Shown here in pieces: positions 22,405-35,330 of a stretch of 64,000 nucleotides of DNA. The position numbers and the translations under genes were made by a program. A model generated the notes under the pieces. The model had not been told where the DNA came from and did not search any database. It saw only the letters and a list, made by a program, of their open reading frames with translations. Origin of the DNA: Petaurus breviceps papuanus (Eukaryota; Chordata; Mammalia; Diprotodontia; Petauridae); contig JAMXIF010000058.1 in the NCBI GenBank assembly GCA_028583685.1, positions 10,495,086 through 10,559,085 of the forward strand, written 5' to 3'. Within the stretch, counting starts at the first letter, position 1; every line of letters starts with the position of its first letter.

Positions 22405-22570
22405 GGTGTGAAAAGGGCCCATAAAGGACATTTAAACCAATCCCCTCATTTTGAACATGAGGAACTTGAGGGTTAGAAATGTCAGTTGTCCATGGTTATA
22501 CAGGGATCCACAAGCAGGAATTGAACCCTGGTTCCCTGAATCAAATCACAGTGTTTTTCACAGTAAAAAT
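22405..22570 (+). repeat. MIR-class SINE
   Basis: Contains cccctcattttgaacatgag and caggaattgaaccctggttc, in MIR order. Confidence 0.6.
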
Positions 22571-22814
22571 AATCTTGTACCTTGTATAGGTATTAAAGAG
22601 AAATTAGATCCCAAATTTAACTTGCCCCTATTCTCTTATTTTTGTTTCCCATGCCCTTGTACCTGTCTTGTATTGTTACTATCTGGTAGAGACTCAGTTA
22701 AAAAATAAGAGTGAGAAGAGAATCTCTGATATCATATCTGTTTTTATTGTATCTACCAAACATTTTTGCTTACCTCAGTAAAGAATTACCCTGAAAGATT
22801 GCCTGTCTACTTAA

Positions 22815-23105
22815 TGTCTAGCATAATCATCATCATCAAATTTATATAGCTTTTGAAGGTATGCAGATTCCTTCATATAGAATAGCTCATTTGATCCTCA
22901 TAACAAATCTGTGATGTAGGGTCTATTATTATCATCCCTATTTTACAGGTGAAGAAACAGCCTCAGAAAAGTTAATAAACTTGCCTGGCCCCACACAGCT
23001 AAAGGAGTGTCTGCAGGGGTCCAGAGTTCAGTACTCTGTCCACTATTCCATGCTGCTTCCATGGTGCAGTGAGTGGAATAGGTGCTTAATAATTGTTGAG
23101 TTGAA
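22815..23105 (+). repeat. THER/MIR SINE followed by an L2-like terminus
   Basis: The SINE at 22,815-23,060 has atttgatcctcataacaaat, ttttacaggtgaagaaac and a ccacacagctaaagg block. 23,062-23,105 ends with aggtgcttaataattgttga, an L2/MIR-type terminus. Confidence 0.65.
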
Positions 23106-23354
23106 TCTCGAAGTGGGAACACTAGACAGGAAATGAAAGAAATATCTTCCCATAATTAGTTGTGGGGCGAATTTGGGGCAAATCCTGTCACCTCCCTTGA
23201 TAGCAATTTCCTGTTCTTTATAATGAAGAAGTTGGAGTAAAGGAATCTTAAGTTCTACTTTTGACATTTTGTTCTCTGAGATTCAGTTTCCTCATCTGTT
23301 AAATGAGGTGGTTGGACAATCTTTGATTCCAAGTAGCCTCATTTTCTATTATAA

Positions 23355-23530
23355 TTTGATAGCTTTTTCTTTTCACCATATTTTTTATATTAGAATTTTG
23401 TACACATGCTCTATTTCTATATTACATTGTGAATTCTGTGAAGACAGAGAACCTGTTTTAGTTAATCTTTGTATCTCTTCCAGTGCTTACCATAGAACTC
23501 TTTAGTTATTAGGTACTTAATGTGGAGATT
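23355..23530 (+). mobile_element. L2 LINE 3' end
   Basis: The order attgtgaattctgtgaagac, tttgtatctcttccagtgc, attaggtacttaatg matches the L2 terminus. Confidence 0.55.
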
Positions 23531-23619
23531 GACTATAGAGACTATAGTAAAGTGCTTTGGTAGTTGGGGTTGGCAGCACACTTTTCTTTGTGACAGCCTT
23601 CTCTTCCCTCTTTTGCTCT

Positions 23620-24420
23620 GCCTGTCAATCAGTTAGGCAGCTAGCATTTATTAAGATATTTCTATGTGCCAGGCACAGTGCTAAGCCTTGGAGATAGAAA
23701 GGCAATAAACTGCCCTCCCAAGAAGCTTATGGCCTAATGGGGGAGAAAACATAGAGACAACTACAGAGAAATGAGATATATGCAGGACACATTAGGGATA
23801 GTCTCAGAATAGAAGGTGCTGAGGTTAAAGAAGACTGAAAGACTTCCTATAGAAGGTGGGAATTTAGCTGAGACTTAAGGGAAGCATTAGGTGGAGGGGA
23901 AAGGGCATAAGTATATATAACATCTACTCCGTGCTAGGCATTATGTTAAATGCTCTTACAAATATCTCATTTGATCCTCACAGTAACTCTGTGAAGGATT
24001 ATCATTATCCCTATTTTACAATTGAGGCAGACAAAGGTTAAGTGACTTGATAAGTCACTAGGTCACTTAAGTCACCCAGCTAGAGCCAGTTCTAGACATG
24101 GGAACAACAGTGAAAATAATCAGCAGATGGAGTGTCATGTTTGAGGAACAGTAAGATAGCCATTGTCACTGTATTGCAGAGTATTTAGAAAGGGAAGTAG
24201 AGTATAAAGAAATTGGAAAAGTAGGAAGGAGGTCAGTTTTATAGCTGAGTGGACAATGGACTGCATTGGGGATAGATTAGAGGTAAGGAGACCAACCAAT
24301 AGGCTATTGTAATAGTCCAGGTATGTGGTGATAAGGGTTTCCTGAATTAGGGTTGTGGCAGTACCAGAAGAGAGAAGGGGATATGTAGAAAGGACATGAC
24401 TTGACAACTGATTGACTATG
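23620..24420 (-). mobile_element. L2 LINE 3' region with inserted MIR
   Basis: From the 3' terminus (gcatttattaagatatttc, complement) through the 3' UTR to an RT remnant reading TTYLDYYNSLLVGL on the minus strand. A MIR/THER copy at 23,905-24,085 (ttgatcctcacagtaactc, ttttacaattgaggcagac) interrupts it. Confidence 0.7.
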
Positions 24421-26224
24421 GGGTGTGAATGTGGAGCTGTGGGACTGTGAGAGGATGGGCTATATTCTTTTTTCTTCCCGGGTTAGAAGCCATTCAGAAT
24501 TGTAGGATAGTGAAATTGGTAACAATTGAGTTGGGGGAAAGGATAGGAACTTGCTTTGTCCATGACCTACCAATTTGTAAGTGCTTTCATATAAGTAGAA
24601 ATGTAGCTTTCCTGTAGGTAGAAATATGGCCTTCAGTTGGCTTTGTGATTAAGAGTAGGAATTTAAAATTCATTGTTCAGGTAGAATACATTTTCTTTGT
24701 TGCCTTTTTGTGGTAGTGTAAGAAGATTGTTTGAGAAGCTTTAAGAGGTTAGCAGGACACAAGTTTATGCTGTAGCAGAGAACTCTTGCCTCCTATGGTA
24801 AATTGAGGTCCTTTCTACTCTTCTGCTAAGCATGCTTGTATTTTCCTTGAGTGTATTTTTTTCCAGAGATCCTGGGACTAATTTGTCTGTAACTTTTGCA
24901 GAAAGGTAGAGACCTATGATAGAGGTGTGAGGTAAAAATACCTTAATGATTGGGCAAATAGGTACTACTTTTCTCTTGGAAACAAGCTGGTTAAATAACC
25001 TGTACTTTTTCTGAGAACTGTCTTATTTTCATGAACTAAGACTGCCATGATGTGGTTTATAGATGTAGTTTGCTGCAATAGGATGGAGGCTCCAAGAATA
25101 ATCCCTTTTAACCCTGTTGGCTACACAGATGTAGTAGGGTTGTTGGGAGGTAGAGGTTGGTTATCAGTGGTCTCTGACCAGGAACTTTTGCTCATATGTG
25201 GTCTTAGGTGTAGACTATTTATTTTTAACTCAGAGGAAGACTTGGAAACCAAGACGTAAAAATTTCTGGATTTTACAAACTGTTGAATGATAGAGGAAGC
25301 AAAGGCATTGTCCTGTTATTTGGACTGAGGGTGGGGGAAGCAGATTACTGTTGAGGAGAAATTAGACAGTGATATGACAGAAGCATGTTAAGAGCTGTTC
25401 CTCATTGTATAGTTGTTGGAAATGATGGAAAAATAGAAGGTTTCTGAACCTATGGGTTCCTTTGAGGAGTATCCTAGGCTTTTCTTAATAGAAGAAGAAA
25501 ACTCAGTTTTGGACCAGGTAATTGAAGATTTGAAAGCTATAAAGGTGTATATTTTCCCTGTTTCTGTGGGCTTTGATTATTCTTTGTGCCTGAAATAAAA
25601 GTATAACTCTACCTATCTGTCTTCACTTGATTTTCTACTAAGCTGTTTTTCTTTGTATGTTTTCCTGTGGTTGGAGCACATAGATTGCTTTTGTAACACT
25701 GGAGTGAATCTGCCTTGATTTTTTCACTTACCAGAAGGATTTGATAGACAGCAATTTCTTTGATCTCTTGCTTTTGGTGTGGAGAGTTAAAATAAAGAGT
25801 AGCTACAGAATTCACTCTCTTTTCCACAAGTCCTTCCTGCCATTGCTTCTACTCACTTATAACATATAGAAAAGGGGCAGGAGTGCTACTGTACTTAGTA
25901 CAATATTGGTATCTCTCTTCATTAGAACTTTTCTGGTATTGTCAGCATTTGCCAAACAAAATATAAATTTCCTTGTGAGTAGCTTTAGTGGAGGTTTTTT
26001 CTCAGTACATAGTAGTTTAAAGTGCTGACCATAATTTAATTCCCTTTAGTTGAATATTTCCTATTTTTCAGTTAGTTGGAGGGTTTGTGTCTTGGAGGTG
26101 CTGTTGAGCAAACATGTTAAAACCTGCTGTGTTCAAGGTGCTGAACTGGGGAGATAAAAAGATAAATGAGAAAACATCTGACAATCTCAAAGCTAGTCCT
26201 TTTTTGAACTCCAGTCTCTCATCA
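24421..26224. other. Repeat-poor intron stretch
   Basis: About 1.8 kb of SND1 intron 1 with no repeat that I can name. No open frame here looks coding. Confidence 0.4.
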
Positions 26225-26885
26225 CAAAATCTCCTTTTTGACATTTCCAGTTGAATATTCCATCAGTAACACAAACTCAACATGTTTAAAATGGATCCCC
26301 TTCCTCTCGGAATCAGCCCTTCCACCTTAACAGCTGTTTCTATTGAGGGTTATCCTTCATTTCATCCGATATTGGAGTCATTCTTGACTTTTTCCTCCTC
26401 CCTGCACCCTGATCCAATCAATTAGTTGTCAAATCTCTTGGATTCTATCTCCACAGAATCTCTCACATCCATCCTAACTTCTCTGCTCATGTAGCCACTT
26501 CCATAATTCAGGCCCCAATCCCTTTTTCCCAAGGCTGTTACACTAGCTTTCTAGTTTCACCTGTGCTTGTATCTCTACACAACTGCAGAAACAGTCTTTT
26601 AGAGTCTGATCATGTCACTTTCCTCTTCAAAAGCTAGCTGTGTTTCCTTATTGCTTCTAGCACAAAATACAAATTCTTCACCCTATCTCCACCATTGGCA
26701 CTTTGTATTTCTCTTAAGTACTGTTCTAATTTGCAATAGTTACTTGTGGTGGGATTTCACTACTCTTATTAGAGGACAAGTTCTTTGAGAGCTTTTTTCT
26801 CAATCTGTCCCCATGCCTAGCATGGGGCATTGTACACAGCAGGCACTTAGATGTTTGCTGGATTAAATTTTGGTTAAATGAATAG
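26225..26885 (+). mobile_element. L2 LINE 3' region
   Basis: Sense copy: actcaacatgtttaaaatgg, then cttggattctatctccaca, ctgatcatgtcactttcctc and the terminus gcaggcacttagatgtttgc. It covers the same parts as the antisense copies at 16,310 and 43,512. Confidence 0.75.
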
Positions 26886-26929
26886 TTCTTTTAAGATTTT
26901 TATTCCTACAGCTTTAGAAGACTTTCCTT

Positions 26930-27332
26930 TCTCCCTTCGACAAATATTTATTAAACATCTGCTATAGGGAAAACATTGTGAATAAATTAAGATGAGCAAG
27001 ATAGGTCCTTCAGAGAGCTCACTCTAATGGAAGAGATAAATGTACACAAGTAACATGAGAATATAAAAATATAACCAGAGAGGTAAAAAGTTCAGTGAGA
27101 GTTCAGAGGAGAGACTACTCACTGGTAGGATTAGAGAAAACTTGATGGAAGAAATGGCATTTGGGGTCAGCATTTAAGGATAAGTGAGAAGTGGACAGAC
27201 AGAGCTTGGCTGTGGAAAGATATTCTAGGTAGGCAGAGAAAACAATGTGAACAGAATAATGGCAGTGAGAAAAGATGGGATGAATTTGGGGAAAGGTAAG
27301 TAGTACAGAATTCCACTAGTTAAATTAGATTT
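26930..27332 (-). mobile_element. L2 LINE 3' end
   Basis: Complement of the L2 terminus (acaaatatttattaaacatc) and adjoining 3' UTR. It runs up to the target-site duplication of the HAL1 at 27,347. Confidence 0.6.
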
Positions 27333-28194
27333 AGTAGTTCCTTTCCTTTTTTTTTTTTCCAATTTATTTATTTTTAGTTTTCAACATTCATTTTCACAAG
27401 ATTTTGAGTTACAAATTTTTCTCCTCGTCTTTCCCCTACCCCCTATTCCAAAATAGCTAGCCTACTGAATACCCCCTTTCCCCAATCTGTTTTCTCTATT
27501 ATCCTCTCTGCTCCCTGCCCCCTGCCCAACCATCTAGTAAGGCAGGATGGATTTCTGTACCCCGGTGCCTGTATATCTTTATTTCCCAGTTGCATGTAAA
27601 AAAACCCCAATTTAAAAAAAAATAACACATCTGTTTTTAAAACTTTGAATTTCAGATTTTTTCCTTTCTTCCCTCCTCACCCATCCCCACTGGGAAGATA
27701 AACAGTTCAATATAGGTTGTACATGTGTAGTTACACAAAACATTTCCATAGTAGGTATATTGTGGAAGACCATATTTCCCTCCATCCTATCCTGCCCCCC
27801 ACTTATTCTGTTTTCTCCTTTGACCCTGTCCCTTTTCAAAAGTGTTTGCTTCTAACTACCCTCTCCCCCAATCTGCCCTCCTTTCTATCATTCCCCTTCT
27901 TATCCCCTTCCCCTCTATTTTCCTGTAGGGTAAGATACCCAATTGAGTGTGTATGTTATTCCCTCCTTAAGCCAAATTCAGTGAGAGTAAGGTTGTCCCA
28001 TTCCCTTTCACCTTCCTGCTCTTTACCTCTATTGTAAGTTTTCTCTTGCCTTTTTTATATGAAATAATTTACCCTAATATATCTCTCCCTTTCTCCTTCT
28101 CCCTGTATATTCCTCTTTCACCTCTTAATTTTATTTTTTAGATATCATCCCTTCATATTCAACTCATCCTGTGCCCTCTGTCTATGTATACATG

Positions 28195-28280
28195 TACATA
28201 CATATGCACGCCCTCACATATATATTTATACACACCAATACCCTCCTATACATACATATATATGTATGTATATATACATG

Positions 28281-28312
<32 letters not shown>
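28195..28312 (-). repeat. TA/CA microsatellite within the HAL1 3' UTR
   Basis: An imperfect TATA/TACA tract ends in about 13 CA units. The same 3' UTR position in the other HAL1 (59,455-59,582) carries a similar tract. Confidence 0.85.
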
Positions 28313-28494
28313 TATTCCCTTCTACTGTCCTCGTACGGAGAAAAGTCTTATGAGTTACAATTATTGTTTTTCCATGTAGAAATGTAAATAGTTCAATTTT
28401 AATAAGTTCCTTATGATTTCTTTTCCCTGTTTACATTCTCATGCTTCTCTTGCTTCTTGTATTTGAAAGTCAAATTTTCTGTTCAGCTCTGGTT

Positions 28495-28630
28495 CTTTTG
28501 GAGGGCAATTGGGGTTAAGTGACTTGCCCAAAGTCACATGGCTAGTAAGAGTGTCGAGTGTCTGAGGCTGGATTTGAACTCAGGTCCTCCTGATTCCAGG
28601 GCCGGTGCTCTGTTCCACCTACCCGCCCCA
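28495..28630 (-). repeat. tRNA-SINE inserted in the HAL1
   Basis: Antisense copy with perfect 12-bp direct repeats tcagctctggtt at 28,483-28,494 and 28,631-28,642. It postdates the HAL1. It retains CpGs (gtcgagtg, gccggtg), consistent with modest age. Confidence 0.88.
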
Positions 28631-29999
28631 TCAGCTCTGGTTTTTTCATCAAGAATGTTTGAAAATCCTCTATTTCATTGAATGACCATATTTCCCCTGT
28701 AGCATTATACTCAGTTTTGCCGGGTAGGTGATTCTTGGTTTTAATCCTAGCTCCTTTGACCCTTTGATCCTTTAGTGTAGAAGCTGCTAGGTTTCCACAA
28801 TACTCAAATTTTTTCTTCTTGACTACTTGCAGTATTTTCTCCTTGACCTGGGAACTCTAGAATTTGGCTATAATATTCCTAGGAGTTTTCTTTTGGGATT
28901 TTTTTCAAGAGGCAATCGGTGAATTCTTTCATTTTCTATTTTGCCCTCTGGTTCTAGAATATCAGGGCAATTTTGCTTGATAATTTCTTGAAAGATTGTA
29001 TCTAGGCTCTTTTTTTTGATCATGGTTTTCAGGTAGTCCAATAATTTTTAAATTATTTTCTTGATTTTCTTGCATCATTCTCATTTTTCTTCCACTTCTC
29101 TTACTTGGTTTTCAGAATCCTTTTTGAGCTCCTCCATGGCATGTAACCAGTTCATATTTTTCTTGGGAGCTTTTGATGCAGGAGTTCTGACTTCATTGTC
29201 TTCCTCCCATTTCATGCTTTGATCCTTTTTGTCCCTGAAAAAGGAATCTATGGTAGGATTGCGTTTCCTCTGCTTCTTCATGTTGCCAGTCAGTTACTTG
29301 ACTTTTGAACTCTTTGCCATGGTAGGATTCTACTTTCAGAATGGAGAGAGCGTTGTCCCAAATTGCTGGGGTTTTTGCAGCTGCTGGAGCAATTAGGAGG
29401 GTGCCCTCTCTGCAACTTCCACAAGCTCTGGCACCTGGCCACACACCCCAGGACCTCCACCCAAGACCCCGAACCAGATCCAAGCAGGTCAAAGCAAGAG
29501 CAATTACCCTCTGAATGGTTGCTTGGTCCCCCTATGATCTGCAGGCCAGGAGCTTTGGAGGCAGCCACAGGGCAGTAACTGGGGTTGCTGTCTTGCCTCC
29601 TGGTTGAGAAGTCTGGAAGCTGCCACAGCTGCTGGTGCTTCACTCTCCTGAAGTCTACTCTGGCCACTGCTGGTCAGGGCTGCCCTGGGGCCAGAACTAT
29701 TAGGCTCACACAGGGCTGGTCTCAGCTCCCAGAATCAGTGTGATAGCCCCTTCTTGCCGCCCTGCTGAGCTGCCTTCAGTCGGAGATTTGTTTCTCTGTC
29801 ACTTTATGGGTTCTGTAGCTCTAAAATTTGTTTAGAGTCATTTTTTACATGTATTGGAGGAGGTGAAAGCCAGAACCGCAGGGAAGTCCTGTTTCTACTC
29901 TGCCATCTTGGCTCCACCCCCCAGTAGTGCCTTTTCTTGGGTTTCTATATCCTATTTTAGTGATATGTGACATGAAGATGGACGGGCAGTTAGTATACA

Positions 30000-30006
30000 C
30001 ACACAT

Positions 30007-30038
<32 letters not shown>
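30000..30038 (+). repeat. CA microsatellite
   Basis: A CA tract with one interruption (catgcacatacac) followed by about ten pure CA units. Confidence 0.95.
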
Positions 30039-30039
30039 T

Positions 30040-32106
30040 ATTTCTAGTATCCCAATAAACTTAATTGTCAACTTTAAAACCCATTTAACAGATGTTGAGA
30101 ATGGAGAAACTGAGAAGGGCAATGACTTCCTCTCAGTCATATTTGTATGTCTTTCAAAGTGAAGGGCAGCATTTGAATTCCCTGACTTTTGGTCAGGTCT
30201 GCCTGCTCAGATGCTAACTACTTTTTTCCCAAGGGAGGAGATGCAAAGGAAAATAAATATTATTCAGAATGACAAGGTGAAGAACTCAGTAGAAGCTAGA
30301 GCTAATAAATATGCATACCTCCAGCAGCGCTGACATGTAAGTCATTGCTTTTGGGTAACTTTGTGGCCTGTAACACCTTATCTTTTATAAATTTCAGTTG
30401 GTATTATTGGTAAAAATCAGTCTCAATGCTCAGTGGTCAGTATTGCAATTAAGGGGCAGATGGTCTATCTACTCATTTATTTGATGAGAAAAGTTAGAGA
30501 AGTATGCGTGAGCATTTCAGGACCTAATTTTAGGTACAGATAGGAAAGCATCAGTAAGAAGTAATTCAGCTTAGATAGAACTATCAAAGTAATGTTTAAG
30601 AAGACTAGATTTTTCACCTGTTAGAGATGACCTAGGTGTATTTCTAGTTGGGGGAGGGCTACATCTCTGTGGTCATTTCTAGCTTTAGGATATGATACTT
30701 AAATCTTTTAAACTTTTTGAGAAAGTAAAACATTCTACATTTGCTTAGTAAATTGTTTTGACTTGTCACTTTCAGTTCTGTTGTTCCTTGATAACTCTTT
30801 TTGCCAAGGTTGTGTTGTATGGCTCTTTTGGTTTATTGTTGGGAGAGGAAGGCACCCCAGTTTCTTTTGCTATTTCCTCTCTTGAGAGTCAGACATATGT
30901 TCTTTGTTTTTCAGCAGAAAATGGTGTAGAATTGCAGGTTGTGAACATTTGGTACAGATGGAGTATTTGTAGGATTTCACTTACTCTCAGTGAGACTTAA
31001 TATGATAAATTGCAGTTATGTTTTTCTCACTTAGTTTTCATTTTTAGGAAAAAAACAGGTGTCAGATGGTATTAAAAATTCCAACTTAAGCAGCTTTACA
31101 TGAGAAAAATTTAATGAATATTATACTCTAAACCATTTTCAGATAGTATTGTTTGAGGTGGCCAGTCTATGGTATAAACCTGGTTTGGTACATTTTGCTC
31201 TATTGCATGCTTGTGTTGCCTAGTGATTAAGGTAACATCTTCTACTTTTCTGTCTTTCTTAAGTAAATTTGTGATATGGGAAGGGCCCTTTTTGGGGGTT
31301 TACACCACTTTGTTTACAGATAGAATATAAGGAATCTTGGTAAACATTTAGGAATTTTTGCCAAATTTAAGTTAGCTAATCTCTTAGTGTTTATCATTGA
31401 CAGTATTGCATGGTAGAGAAGCCTATATAATGCTTTAAGGGCCAGTGTTTTGCTTTGTAACCCCTAAACCCTGGGAACAAGATTCTTTTCCATTATTTTC
31501 TTGTCTCATGGTGAAATATTTCTTTTGGTTTCCTAATTCAGTGGTTTCCAATTTTCTCGGTTGGTATTCTTGAAAAAGGCCAATTTTAAATTCATGCTGT
31601 GGAGTAGAATAGAATTGTAATTTGAACTCTATCCTGCGCCAACTTCTAGGTATTTTCTTGGGGAATCCTAGCTCTATTTCTTCTTTGGTCCAGTCTGCTG
31701 TAGAGTAGGAGTAGTTGTTTGAGATGTCCTGGGATACAGTGAGAGTGTCTGTGATGGTACAGTGCTTCAGAATTTACTCATCACTTCACCAGATACCTGG
31801 GCTGAGGAGCTATAGGACAAGCCCAAAACTCTAGGTCTAGACTGAGCAAGGTGAGGGATAATGGAGAAGTTCAGGGAATCTGTAGGTGGTTGGTGGAGAG
31901 TGATATAATAGAACAGTTTTAGGGGGCTTGGTTCTTATTTTGGCTTTGTCACTTATTAGTTGATGAGTAAGTTGATGCCCAGGCAGGTTAAGGGATCTTG
32001 GGCAAGTCACTACTTACTATAAGGGTTGTACAACTATTTTCTATTGTTTTCAGTACTTGACTGGTCCCAGTTTCTTTACTTGTAAAATTAGATGATTGGA
32101 TTGGCA
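30040..32106. other. Repeat-poor intron stretch
   Basis: About 2 kb of SND1 intron 1 without a recognised repeat or exon. The 80-codon frame at 30,758-31,000 has no motif. Confidence 0.4.
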
Positions 32107-32303
32107 AACATGTGTTTTTAATCTGGGCTCTATGAATTTTAAAAAACATGTATTTTGATAACAGTCTTGCAATATAATTGGTTTTCTTTGCAACCCTGTG
32201 TATTTTATTTTATCATTTAAAAACATTATTCCTAGACAGGGTCCATAGGTTTCACTAGAATATCAATGTGAGCCATGATACAAAAAAGGTTGACAAGCCC
32301 CTA
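32107..32303 (+). mobile_element. hAT-like non-autonomous DNA transposon
   Basis: The ends resemble the mammalian hAT pattern caggggttcttaa... / ...ggttaagaacccctg: left ttaatctgggctctatgaa, right aaaaaaggttgacaagcccc. The interior tcttgcaatataattggttt is shared with the fragment at 12,440. It has no coding frame. Confidence 0.6.
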
Positions 32304-32569
32304 GGTTAGATGTAGTAGAATGTCTTCTACTGATAACAGTCTATGATTCTGTGATTTCTGGTTTGGGTCTTGGTCAAGGGCTCTGGGAAGGAAAGAGATG
32401 GGATGTTCCAGGAATTTTGAGCCATGTTGGTCTTTGTTGTTGTTTTTACTTTAGAATATAGAAGTCTGAGGGTGTGAGGGACAAGCATTTGCCTGTGGAA
32501 TGAATCACTTGCCATATTGTACTATCTCCAGATTAATTAAAGAACATCTTATTTTAAATAACTTTAATC

Positions 32570-32870
32570 ATATCACTTTTCATCACATTCTTTTGCTTAA
32601 GAACCTAGAGTGGCTCACTTTTCTTCCTGCTTAACATTGAAATGCTTGTGCTTGGTTTTCAGGTTGTGCAAGGTCAGAACCTTTCCTTTTGACCCATTTG
32701 TCACTGTACTCCAACGTAAAGCATCCACTTCCCTCACCATTCTCCACATATAACACGAACCTTTCTATCTCTGCATCTTTGTTCTCCTTACCTACAATTC
32801 TCTACTAGCTCAAACTCAAGCCCCACTTACCTGGAGGTAATGAATTCTTAATAGGTGTTTATTAAATGAC
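32570..32870 (+). mobile_element. L2 LINE 3' region (diverged)
   Basis: The order aatcatatcacttttcatca, ctagagtggctcacttttc, then aataggtgtttattaaatga matches L2 3' UTR layout. Very diverged. Confidence 0.5.
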
Positions 32871-33183
32871 TACTCCAGTCCATACATTTTTCCCTTTCCC
32901 AAATGCTTGGTAATGTAGGAATTACCTTATTTTGTGAGGTCTAATATTGACCTAACATTTGGTTATAAACAGTGAAGCTCCGGGGACATGACTTAGAAGT
33001 GTGTGAGTATCTTCTCTTGGAGTCTAAGACTTAGATCAACCTTAAATGTTCACCATTTCTCAGTTTCTCTTAGTAGCCATAAATAACTCTGTCACTGACA
33101 AATTTGTTGAAACCATCTTTTAAAATCTTTAGTTCTTGCCATACTGCTTCATGAAGTTGAGTTTCACAAAGTTTGTCATCAGA

Positions 33184-33360
33184 AGATCATAAATTTAGAG
33201 CTGGAAGGGTCCTTAGAAGCCATGTCATTTAACAGATGAGCAAACTGAAGGCCAGAGAAACCAAGTCTGAGAATGAGAGGTCATTTGGGTAGTAAGAATA
33301 AGAGACAAGATTTGAACTGAGGACCTGTCATTCTAAATGTGTTACACTTTGCACTATATC
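33184..33360 (+). repeat. MIR-class SINE
   Basis: Order: tagagctggaagggtcctta, acagatgagcaaactgaag, gatttgaactgaggacc. Confidence 0.7.
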
Positions 33361-33627
33361 ATGGGTAGGCCAATCATGTATTGGGAGCCAGAAAGAGGAG
33401 CTGGGCAGCCTTTGCAGTGTATTGGTATCCATGAAAACTAAAAAGACCTTGAGGGTGGTCTCTAGCCTAGTGGATGTCTCTTTTTAAGGGGAAGATCAGG
33501 GCAAGAATTGTATAGGAAGGCGGAGGTGGGGTCCATTGTGGTCTGCTGTGATGGAGGGAGTGCTTAGGTGGTTAGAGATCCTGGATCTTTTGAAGTATTT
33601 ATTACATGCAAATATGCATGTGTAATG

Positions 33628-33840
33628 TTCAGTTGTTTCAGTTGTGTCTGACTCTTTGTGACCCCTTTTGGGATTTTCTTGGTAAAGATAATGGAGTGGT
33701 TTGTCCTTTCCTTCTCCATCTCATTTTATAGATGAGGAACTGAGGCAGACAGGGTGAAGTAACCTAGGGTCATAGTAAGTGTCTAGGCCAGATTTGAACT
33801 CAGGAAGCTGAGTCTGTGCACTGAGCCACTTAGCTGCCTG
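33628..33840 (-). repeat. tRNA-SINE with RTE/BovB-like tail
   Basis: Antisense copy. The + strand shows the complement of the tail (cagttgtgtctgactctttg, ttttgggattttcttggtaa), then of the tRNA head, ending ccacttagctgcctg. Confidence 0.85.
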
Positions 33841-33869
33841 CACATGTAACTTATACAGATTCCTAAGCT

Positions 33870-33965
33870 TGAGTCCTACAAGGGAATTTAGAATTTATCT
33901 AGTCCAACTCCCTTATTCTATGGAGTGGGAAATTTGGTTCCCAAGAGATTATACCACATTTTGAC
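33870..33965 (+). repeat. MIR-class fragment
   Basis: Only the block gggaatttagaatttatctagtcc-like and the following aactcccttattctatgg remain. Confidence 0.4.
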
Positions 33966-34179
33966 ATATGTTAGTATTGTGTTTTAATTCTAAACCTACC
34001 TTTGCATCAAGTTTCTACTCTCCTACTTCCCACTCCTTCCGTAATTCTCCAAAAATATTATTTTATGATTTGGTGAACATGACTGAGTTCGTTTTCTGTC
34101 ATTGATGATTATATAACTCTATATACATTATTACAAAATCTATATAGTTGATTTTGGTTGTCTTCTCAGTTTTGCAGAT

Positions 34180-35330
34180 CCAAATTGAAGAATTCTATCT
34201 CACTTTGTTCTTGCAGCATGCCTCCTTATACTTGGCCAGCTTTTATTGCACTTACCTGAATCTTCTCTAATATTATGTATCTTTCTTGAGATATTTCGAC
34301 CCCATTTCACATAATATTCCACCCAGATGTGGATATATCACACTTACAGATGAGGATGGAATAATTTGTTTTCTCAGTGACCCTTTTGATGTCAAACATT
34401 TCATAGGCCTTTTGGGGCAAAATAGCACATTGTTACCCTAAGAACCTCAGTATAATCATTGGGATGTTTCCTGACCTTTCTCTGTTTTGTGATTAATAGC
34501 TCAGAATCCATCATTGTATATAAACAGTAATAACTTGATTTTTCCTTAAGCATATTACTTTGCATTTGCTCTAATTAAAACACATCTGTCATGTTTGTGG
34601 CCATTTGCAACAGACTCATAAGGTCTTGTTATTGTCTATCCCCAGTCTGCTTAGTTTTTCATTACTTAGGAGATGTGTCACCCACAGATTTGGGGAGCTC
34701 ATGAGTTCCATGCTCTACATAAGTTTCTGAAGAATGCTACTCTACATTTTCCCATCTAGTTTAGTGCCTAGTTAACCCTGCTTTTTCTTTCCTGTTTTTA
34801 GACAATATCTTTAACAGTTTGCCTCCCCTCTCGAAATTCCCCAAACTCTATAACCTCTTGATTATTCCATTTTTTTATTAGCTTTGGTGTGGAATCTTGT
34901 TATGGCTTATGGAAAGTACTGATTTGATTATATTCACCTCTCTTTGTTTTGGTGGACCTCTGTTAACTGGTCAGATGGTAGGTGTGATTTTACTTAACGA
35001 GCATGGTGCTGCAGTGAGGGCCTTGGAGTCCCTTAGAATGGCTTCTTCCTGCTCACTGATTCTGTGGCTGTATCATTAGTGCCTTTTTACTCTTTTATTT
35101 GAGTTTGGTGATCATCTCTTTAATTATACTTAAAAAGCTTGCCCAGTCTAGAAGTCAGGCTTATTGGTTGGTAATTCTGGCATTTCCTTTTGATACTGTT
35201 TTCTTCATTGGGTAGTTCATTGTCAGTGCCTGGTAGCCATTTGTAATAGCTCGGCATACATTTTGGCTGACAGCTGCTTTCTCCTTGTACATTCAGCCCT
35301 CTGAGTGGATGTAATGGTGTTCACATGATT
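34180..35330 (-). mobile_element. CR1/L3 LINE remnant
   Basis: The + strand order attccacccagatgtgg, tcataggccttttggggc, and attggttggtaattctgg at 35,160-35,180 parallels the antisense of amniote CR1/L3 reverse transcriptase. Very diverged; frames are lost. The boundary is approximate. Confidence 0.5.

Larger units (their letters stand above)
27347..29922 (-). mobile_element. HAL1 (half-L1) retrotransposon, full-length ends
   Basis: Read on the minus strand it starts GGGGGGTGGAGCCAAGATGG, like L1 5' ends. A 5' UTR (about 29,290-29,922) follows, then ORF1 from 29,281 (MKKQRKRNPTIDSFF...) to about 28,640, then directly the L1 3' UTR ending at an A-rich tail near 27,350. ORF2 is absent. Flanking direct repeats, 27,333-27,346 and 29,923-29,936, match at about 11 of 14 bases. 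Compared with the copy at 58,650, about 270 bp of the ORF1 coiled-coil region is missing. A SINE sits at 28,495-28,630. ORF1 is also broken by other changes, so the element is inactive. Confidence 0.85.

Noticed and set aside
16751-24407. Antisense frames with LDYCNALL / LDYYNSLL as possible host genes
   Set aside because: These are the C-terminal reverse-transcriptase motif of L2-type LINEs, seen in several broken copies.
28171-28387. Tyr/Thr/His-rich frames at 28.2 kb and 59.4 kb
   Set aside because: Translations of the TA/CA microsatellites in the HAL1 3' UTRs.
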